Part shown: piece by piece, positions 5,478 to 10,025 of the stretch
Numbering within the stretch: the stretch's first letter is position 1
Layout: the number at the start of each line of letters is the position of its first letter
DNA from: an uncultured Collinsella sp.
GTDB lineage: Bacteria > Actinomycetota > Coriobacteriia > Coriobacteriales > Coriobacteriaceae
Assembly (NCBI GenBank): GCA_900756725.1
Contig: CAAELJ010000029.1
Span: forward strand, 1-10,025
Length of the DNA stretch: 10,025 bases
Reading direction: 5' to 3'
Translations under genes and position numbers: made by a program
The notes under the pieces: model-generated
Database searches by the model: none
What the model saw: only the letters and a program-made list of their open reading frames with translations
Told to the model about the DNA's origin: nothing

Positions 5478-7297
5478 TAGTCGGCGTAGGTGAAGGTGGT
5501 GACGTCGAACATGCCCTCGGGGCGGATGCGGAGCGTCGGGATCACCGGCAGGGGCAGGAAGATGATGCCCATGATGGGGTCGAGCGGCGGCTCGATGCCC
5601 ATGGCGCGCGCCTTGACCATAAAGTCGTCGTGCTGCGCGGCGACATCCTCGGCCGTGCCCTCGCTCATCAGGCCACCGAGCGCCAGCGGGATGCGCGCTA
5701 CGACCTCACCATCGCGTACCAGCACGTGGCCGCCCTGGCCAACAGCCTCGACGGCAGCCATCATGTCGGCCGCGTTGTCGCCCACCACGCACACGTTGTG
5801 CGAATCGTGGCCAATCGTCGAGGCGATGGCACCGCCCGTGATGGTAAAGCCGCGCACCCAGCCGCGACCAATGTGCTTGCCAACGAGACCCAGGCCCGCA
5901 GGACCATCACCGTCGGCGCCCTCGGCCTGCAGTGACACGCCGCGGCCGTGGCGCTCGATCAGCATAATGCGGCGCAGGCCCTCGGCGCTCTCGGGGCGAG
6001 CCATGCCCGTGATGGCCTTACCCGGCACCACGTCAATCACGGCCTCGCCCGGCTTAAAGGCATAGTCAAACACGTCGAGCGAAAGCTTCGGCAGCTTAAC
6101 GGAGGCGCGCAGCTCATCGGCAAGGGCCGCAACCTCGGCCATCTCGGGTGCGATCTCGCCCACAAAGGTGCCGTCCTGCGCCACCAGAGCACCGGCGGCA
6201 TATACGCGATGCGGAGCCTTGGCAAACGTCAGGTCATTGAGCAACAGCAGGTCGGCGCGTTTGCCCGGGGCGATCGCGCCACGGAGCTCATGCGGGTCGC
6301 GACAGCCGTGGTCCAGGCCAAATGCCTCAGCCGTGGAAAGGGACGCCATGGAGATGGCGACCACCGGGTCGATGCCGGCCTCGATGGCCACGCGGCAGGC
6401 ATTGTCGATCATGCCGGTCGAAAGAGCATCGGAGGGAGCGCGGTCGTCGGTCGCAAAGCAGCAGCGGCGGGCGCGGGCAGGGTTCTCCAGCAGCATCGGA
6501 GACAAATTGGCCAGGTCGTGGCTGCACGTGCCCTCACGCAGCATCACATACATGCCGCGGGACAGCTTGTCGAGCGCCTCCTCGGGAATCGTCGACTCGT
6601 GGTCGGCGATAATGCCCGCTGCGGCATAGGCGTTGAGGTCCATACCGGCAACGAGCGGCGCGTGGCCGTCAACCTGCTTGGACGGCGTCTGGTTGGCAGC
6701 ATCGATGCGGGCACAGGTCTCGGGGTCGGCCATAAAGACGCCCGGCAGGTTCATCATTTCGCCCAGACCAAAGACATCGCCCGGATGCTCGGCAAAAAAC
6801 GCCTGCATGTCAGCGGCGGTAATCACAGCGCCCGCTTGCTCGTCGGGCAGTGCGGGCACGCACGAAGGCATCATGTACTTGATGGAGATGGGCGCACGAC
6901 GACCATCCTCGATCATAAAGCGCAGGCCGTCGAGACCGGCAACATTGGCAATCTCGTGGCTGTCGGCAATGGCGGTGGTAGTACCGCGCGTCGCGGCCAT
7001 GCGAGCATACTCGGCGGGACGGATGTTCGAGGACTCAATGTGCAGATGCCCGTCAATAAAACCGGGAGCGAGATAGCGACCCTGGCAGTCGACGACTTCA
7101 GTTGCCTCGTAGGTGCCAGCGGCATCGTCGCGACCATCGTAGAGCACGCCGACGATCACACCGTCCTTGACGGCAACGCTACCGGGCGCCACACGCTGGC
7201 CATACACGTCGACGATCTGCGCATTGGTAAACAGCGTGTCGACGGGCACGCGGCCCTCGGCGGCCTCGATCACAGACCTCATGACCTCAACGGACAT
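5477..7297 (-). CDS. ade: Adenine deaminase
   Basis: This amidohydrolase converts adenine to hypoxanthine and ammonia in purine salvage, in the cytoplasm, using a divalent metal centre. The protein has 606 residues. Metal and active-site motifs appear in order: GFIDGHLHIESS (His84, His86), ADSHEIANVAG (His114), GLGEMMN (Glu180), DGHAP (His212), ADHEST (His233), ATDDRAPSD (Asp284) and, in the C-terminal half, the family-typical GHDSHN (497-501). Length and domain order match bacterial Ade (about 570-600 residues). The frame stays open upstream to 7555, but that stretch runs through the repeat and a terminator. The ATG at 7297, 5 bases after AAAGGAG, is the real start. The TAG stop (5477-5479) lies at the edge of the repeat. 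The gene stands alone on its strand, and a dyad near its promoter suggests regulation, perhaps by purines. Confidence 0.94.
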   Translation of the reverse strand: MSVEVMRSVIEAAEGRVPVDTLFTNAQIVDVYGQRVAPGSVAVKDGVIVGVLYDGRDDAAGTYEATEVVDCQGRYLAPGFIDGHLHIESSNIRPAEYARMAATRGTTTAIADSHEIANVAGLDGLRFMIEDGRRAPISIKYMMPSCVPALPDEQAGAVITAADMQAFFAEHPGDVFGLGEMMNLPGVFMADPETCARIDAANQTPSKQVDGHAPLVAGMDLNAYAAAGIIADHESTIPEEALDKLSRGMYVMLREGTCSHDLANLSPMLLENPARARRCCFATDDRAPSDALSTGMIDNACRVAIEAGIDPVVAISMASLSTAEAFGLDHGCRDPHELRGAIAPGKRADLLLLNDLTFAKAPHRVYAAGALVAQDGTFVGEIAPEMAEVAALADELRASVKLPKLSLDVFDYAFKPGEAVIDVVPGKAITGMARPESAEGLRRIMLIERHGRGVSLQAEGADGDGPAGLGLVGKHIGRGWVRGFTITGGAIASTIGHDSHNVCVVGDNAADMMAAVEAVGQGGHVLVRDGEVVARIPLALGGLMSEGTAEDVAAQHDDFMVKARAMGIEPPLDPIMGIIFLPLPVIPTLRIRPEGMFDVTTFTYAD

Positions 7298-7302
7298 ACA
7301 TT

Positions 7303-7309
7303 CTCCTTT
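7303..7309 (-). promoter_or_regulatory. Ribosome binding site fixing the adenine deaminase start
   Basis: AAAGGAG on the minus strand, 5 bases before the ATG at 7297. It decides for this start over upstream in-frame codons, none of which has comparable spacing. An overlapping out-of-frame ATG at 7301 is probably silent. Confidence 0.85.
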
Positions 7310-7356
7310 AACCGTAGAAAACAGCTGCGGAGCGGACAGGCCTTCACCGCAGCAAG

Positions 7357-7371
7357 ACAATAGCCATTGTA
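7357..7371 (-). promoter_or_regulatory. Possible -10 box and operator-like dyad upstream of adenine deaminase
   Basis: On the minus strand TACAAT (7371-7366) is a good -10 box about 70 bases before the start codon. It overlaps the dyad ACAAT-N4-ATTGT (7357-7370), arranged as a small operator would be. The candidate -35, TTCCCG (7393-7388), is poor, so the promoter call is tentative. Confidence 0.45.
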
Positions 7372-7430
7372 TGCCCAAACGATGGGTCGGGAATACACCC
7401 CCTCCGCTTAACGGCACACGCCGCTTGGCG

Positions 7431-7508
7431 CAATGGGGACAGGTTGCTTTGTACCAATGACAAGGAGTGTCCCAAAGTGCCGACACAAAAGGAACGTCCC
7501 CAAGTGCC
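7431..7508. repeat. GGGGAC-family intergenic repeat, copy 3
   Basis: The stretch 7460-7508 matches 4424-4472 in direct orientation at about 40 of 49 positions with no gaps, sharing ACAAGGA, TGTCCC, AAAAGGAACGTCCCCA and TGCC. GGGGACA (7435-7441) and TGTCCC (7468-7473) form the same inner inverted pair as in copy 1. AGTGCC occurs twice (7476-7481 and 7503-7508). It lies between the adenine deaminase promoter region and the tyrS terminator. Confidence 0.85.
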
Positions 7509-7544
7509 AAAAAGGCCGCAGTCGGAATCGTTCCGGCTGCGGCC
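7509..7544 (-). terminator. Intrinsic terminator of tyrS
   Basis: GGCCGCAG (7514-7521) pairs with CTGCGGCC (7537-7544), and CGGAA (7523-7527) with TTCCG (7531-7535), joined by one T-G pair around a TCG loop. Read on the minus strand this 14-bp stem is followed by five T (7513-7509). It lies 30 bases after the tyrS stop codon. Confidence 0.92.
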
Positions 7545-7573
7545 CTATTGCACATGTTAGGTTAACCTACTTA

Positions 7574-8785
7574 CTAGACCAACTTGAAGCCCTTGCGCTT
7601 GCCCACGGAGAGGGTGTCGCCCAGCTTGAGGGCGCTCGGATCGATGTTGTAGCTCTTGGAAGCCACAGCCTTGCCGTTGATCTTGACGCCGCCGCCGTCG
7701 ATGTCGCGGCGGGCCTGACCGGCGCTGGCCGAAAGGCCCAGGTCCTTGAGCAGGCCAGCGAGGTAAATCTGGCCCTCGTCGTTGACGGTCAGCTCAACGT
7801 GCTTCTCGGGGAAGTCGGCAAGCTGGCCCTCCTTGAACACACGGTCGAACTCGGCCTGAGCCTCGTCGCCGGCGCCAGCACCGTGGTAGGTGTCGCACAG
7901 GTCGCGGCCTAGAGCGCGCTTGAGCTCGTAGGGGTCGGCGGAGCCATCGGCCAGGGCGGCATCGATCTTGTCGACCTCGGCCGGGGCGAGCGAGCTGGCC
8001 AGACGATAGTACTTGCCGATCATCTCGTCGGGGATGGACATGGTCTTGCCGAACATATCCTTGGGAGTGTCGGTCAGGCCGATGTAGTTGCCATAGGACT
8101 TGGACATCTTGCGCACGCCGTCGGTGCCCTCGAGCAGCGGCATGGTAAGCGCGATCTGCGGCTCCATGCCCATCTTCTCCATGAGCTCGCGGCCGGCGAG
8201 CAGGTTGAAGAGCTGGTCGGTGCCGCCCATCTCGACGTCGGCCTTGATCTGAACGGAGTCGAAGGCCTGCATCACGGGGTACAGAAACTCGTGCAGGGCA
8301 ATCGGCGTCTGGGACTGGTAGCGCTTGGTAAAGTCGTCGCGCTCAAGGATGCGGGCGACGGTGAACTTGGAGCACACCTGCAGCAGGCCGGCCAGGTCCA
8401 TCGAAAGGATCCAGTCGCCGTTGTGCACGATGGTGGTCTTCTCGGGGTCCAGGATCTTCATGGCCTGGCTCACGTAGGTCTCGGCGTTGGCCTCGATCTG
8501 CTCCTGCGAAAGCTGCGGGCGGGTGGAGTTCTTGCCCGAGGGGTCGCCGATCAGCGCAGTGCCGTTGCCGATGATAAGGGTGACGTTGTGGCCCAGGTCC
8601 TGGAACTGACGCATCTTGCGCAGGGGCACGGCATGGCCCAGGTGCAGGTCGGGGCTGGTGGGATCGACGCCGAGCTTGATGTTGAGGGGCTCGCCCTTCT
8701 CAAGCTTCTTGCGAAGGTCGGCCTCGGGGACGATCTGCGCTGCACCCGAGGTGATGATACGCATTTGCTCGTCAACAGACAGCAT
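7574..8785 (-). CDS. tyrS: Tyrosyl-tRNA synthetase
   Basis: This enzyme activates tyrosine with ATP and charges tRNA-Tyr in the cytoplasm. The 403-residue protein has the class I signatures HLGH (48-51, the HIGH box) and KMSKS (226-230). It also has the tyrosine and ATP pocket segments KLGVDPTSPDLHLGH (37-51), IGDPSGKNSTRP (79-90) and GGTDQLFNLLAGRE (187-200). A C-terminal S4 RNA-binding domain begins near residue 340 (YLAGLLKDLGLSASAGQARRDIDGGGVKING). The motifs, with HLGH and KMSKS widely spaced, fit the TyrZ-like second subgroup of bacterial TyrRS. The ATG at 8785 has a near-perfect AAAGGAGG (8800-8793) 7 bases upstream. The U32 peptidase gene ends 97 bases upstream on the same strand. The short leader leaves no room for a T-box. 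A strong terminator follows. Confidence 0.97.
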   Translation of the reverse strand: MLSVDEQMRIITSGAAQIVPEADLRKKLEKGEPLNIKLGVDPTSPDLHLGHAVPLRKMRQFQDLGHNVTLIIGNGTALIGDPSGKNSTRPQLSQEQIEANAETYVSQAMKILDPEKTTIVHNGDWILSMDLAGLLQVCSKFTVARILERDDFTKRYQSQTPIALHEFLYPVMQAFDSVQIKADVEMGGTDQLFNLLAGRELMEKMGMEPQIALTMPLLEGTDGVRKMSKSYGNYIGLTDTPKDMFGKTMSIPDEMIGKYYRLASSLAPAEVDKIDAALADGSADPYELKRALGRDLCDTYHGAGAGDEAQAEFDRVFKEGQLADFPEKHVELTVNDEGQIYLAGLLKDLGLSASAGQARRDIDGGGVKINGKAVASKSYNIDPSALKLGDTLSVGKRKGFKLV

Positions 8786-8882
8786 TGGGTATCCTCCTTT
8801 TGCTATAGCACCCTCACCGGATACGGCGGTGCTGGAAGTTCATAAACCCACTAATAATAACCAAAACAGCGCGACGCGGCAC

Positions 8883-10025
8883 CTACGACAGGAAAATCCT
8901 CGTCCTGCCGCACGCGTCGATAACGACCGGCAAACGCGTGCCGTCACGTTCGACCAAAAAGCGCGTCTGCTGACGGCGCGAGCAGTCACGGCAACGGACC
9001 TGCCCCGTTGCATCCGTGGCGCAGGCGCCCTCGGCAGTCAGCAAGCAGTGCTCGCACACCATGAGCTCGGGACGGTCGGCATCGACAGGCCCCAAGACAC
9101 CGGGGCAAGCGGCAAGTTCGGCAACACGCTCCGCATCATTGCCGAGCAACTCGGCCGACAAGCACACCCGCCCCGCACCGAGTCCGCGCAGCCAGGTAAG
9201 CGTGGCCCGATTGGCACAGAACACCGGCGCCGCCACGTCAAACGTTGTGCCCAGCTCGCGGGCCATCGCCACTTGTCCCAGATTGCGGCAGACGACGCGC
9301 CCGGCACGCTGCATAAGCGCCCGAGTCCGCTCGGCGTCGCCCGCGCGGCACACTTCGTCGAGCACCACCGTTGTATCGGACAGATCTCGCTCATCGCGCG
9401 GACCCACATCCATCAGCTCCCAGGCAAAGACCATACGAGCAAAATCCTCGCGCTTTGCCGGCCCCGCCGACCCCGCCAACTCCGTCGACGCACCGCCATC
9501 CACCGCAGCGCCCTCAAAGGGCAGCACCTCAACGGCACGCGCAACGGGCGCAATCGCATCCGCCTCGGCCCGCATGCGCTCCAACACCGCCGTCGTCTGA
9601 TCCAACACGCCGGCGCTGCGAATCAGATAGACCTCGCAGCCCGCGTCCACCTTACGCTTGCAATGCACGACGACGCGCTTCCCCGCTGCGGCATCCACCG
9701 GGCAGGGCACCTGCGGCCAGCGCTTGGGCACATCGGGACGCGCGTCGACACCCGGATAGAACCGAATCTCGAGCGTGTCACCCGCCGCCACGGCGGCATC
9801 GAGCTCAACGGTCACCTCTTCGTGGCCCACAGCGACCAAGCGCCCCACGCGCACGCCCTGGTTGATCGCGCGCTCAAAGCTCATGAGCTCGGCACCCGAA
9901 CGACCCCGCAGGTAAGCATCGGTAAACCCACGGTTAAACGACCTTCCCAGCTCGCGTTCAAGCTCTTCCACGGCACCGGAGTCCCACGCGCCGTCGCACA
10001 GCATATCGAGTGCCCGACGCCACAC
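8883..10025 (-). CDS. U32-family peptidase / 23S rRNA hydroxylase-like protein, C-terminal part (cut by right edge)
   Basis: The frame is open at the right edge, leaving 380 residues of the C-terminal part; the N-terminal U32 domain lies outside the window. Near its start, FNRGFTDAYLRGRSGAELMS (30-49) followed by NQGVRVGRLVAVG matches the 'R-x-F-T-x-G-Y-l ... n-x-G-x-x-V-G' passage that in U32 proteins links the catalytic domain to a beta-barrel. A DUF3656-like middle part follows (about 65-140). The end has a Cys cluster, C324, C327, C335, C345 and C348 (MVCEHC ... CRDC), then the family-like finish LPVVIDACGRTRIFLS. U32 members include collagenase-like proteases and the RNA hydroxylases RlhA and TrhP, so the reaction cannot be settled here. 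The stop at 8883-8885 lies 97 bases before tyrS on the same strand, and no strong terminator separates them. A low-complexity Ala/Gly linker lies at 170-190. Confidence 0.82.
   Translation of the reverse strand: MWRRALDMLCDGAWDSGAVEELERELGRSFNRGFTDAYLRGRSGAELMSFERAINQGVRVGRLVAVGHEEVTVELDAAVAAGDTLEIRFYPGVDARPDVPKRWPQVPCPVDAAAGKRVVVHCKRKVDAGCEVYLIRSAGVLDQTTAVLERMRAEADAIAPVARAVEVLPFEGAAVDGGASTELAGSAGPAKREDFARMVFAWELMDVGPRDERDLSDTTVVLDEVCRAGDAERTRALMQRAGRVVCRNLGQVAMARELGTTFDVAAPVFCANRATLTWLRGLGAGRVCLSAELLGNDAERVAELAACPGVLGPVDADRPELMVCEHCLLTAEGACATDATGQVRCRDCSRRQQTRFLVERDGTRLPVVIDACGRTRIFLS

Noticed and set aside
5948..7363. A 471-codon open frame on the plus strand opposite adenine deaminase.
   Set aside because: It is antisense to a clearly recognised enzyme. 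It has no recognisable domain and is rich in Arg, Gly and His, as expected for the shadow of a G+C-rich gene.
7298..7555. An N-terminal extension of adenine deaminase by 86 codons.
   Set aside because: It would translate the promoter region, the repeat and the tyrS terminator. The ATG at 7297 has the ribosome binding site and gives the family's normal length.
8807..8833. A hairpin (AGCACC / GGTGCT) between the U32 gene and tyrS.
   Set aside because: Only 6 pairs with a large loop and no T-run. It is too weak to call a terminator or riboswitch.

Overview
The window looks like a chromosomal segment of a high-GC anaerobic actinobacterium of the Coriobacteriia, most like Collinsella. This rests on the G+C-rich codon use, AAAGGAGG-type ribosome binding sites, TACAAT-like -10 boxes and the character of the proteins. 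It is an inference from reading, not from a database search.

Layout. (1) 1-1248 is an accessory patch: the C-terminal end of a DUF2975-type membrane protein, its partner XRE/Cro regulator, and, in the same frame directly after the regulator's stop codon, a tyrosine-recombinase catalytic domain with no N-terminal half. (2) 1249-1644 is a gene-free gap holding several consecutive hairpins, then a promoter-like site with a dyad. (3) 1645-3489 is a probable two-gene unit, a small ACT-domain protein (UPF0237 type) and citrate synthase, closed by a strong intrinsic terminator. (4) 3515-5270 holds two convergent Cof-type HAD phosphatases. The second lies inside a 46-bp inverted repeat (4368-4413 / 5432-5477, 42 of 46 positions matching) and has a long hairpin in its leader that includes its ribosome binding site. 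(5) 5477-7297, minus strand, is adenine deaminase, preceded by a dyad overlapping a possible -10 box. (6) 7431-7544 carries another copy of the GGGGAC repeat family and the tyrS terminator. (7) 7574-8785 is a complete tyrosyl-tRNA synthetase and 8883-10025 is the C-terminal part of a U32-family peptidase running off the right edge, both on the minus strand.

How the genes fit together. Most are housekeeping: citrate synthase supplies citrate for 2-oxoglutarate and glutamate synthesis, adenine deaminase salvages purines, TyrS charges tRNA, and the HAD proteins are probably sugar-phosphate or cofactor phosphatases. I see no complete defence, CRISPR, secretion or biosynthetic system. The parts that ordinary gene calling does not explain are the repeat family in the intergenic gaps, the leader hairpin of the second HAD gene, the structured gap after the integrase remnant, and the ACT gene next to citrate synthase instead of its usual DUF711/UPF0210 partner.
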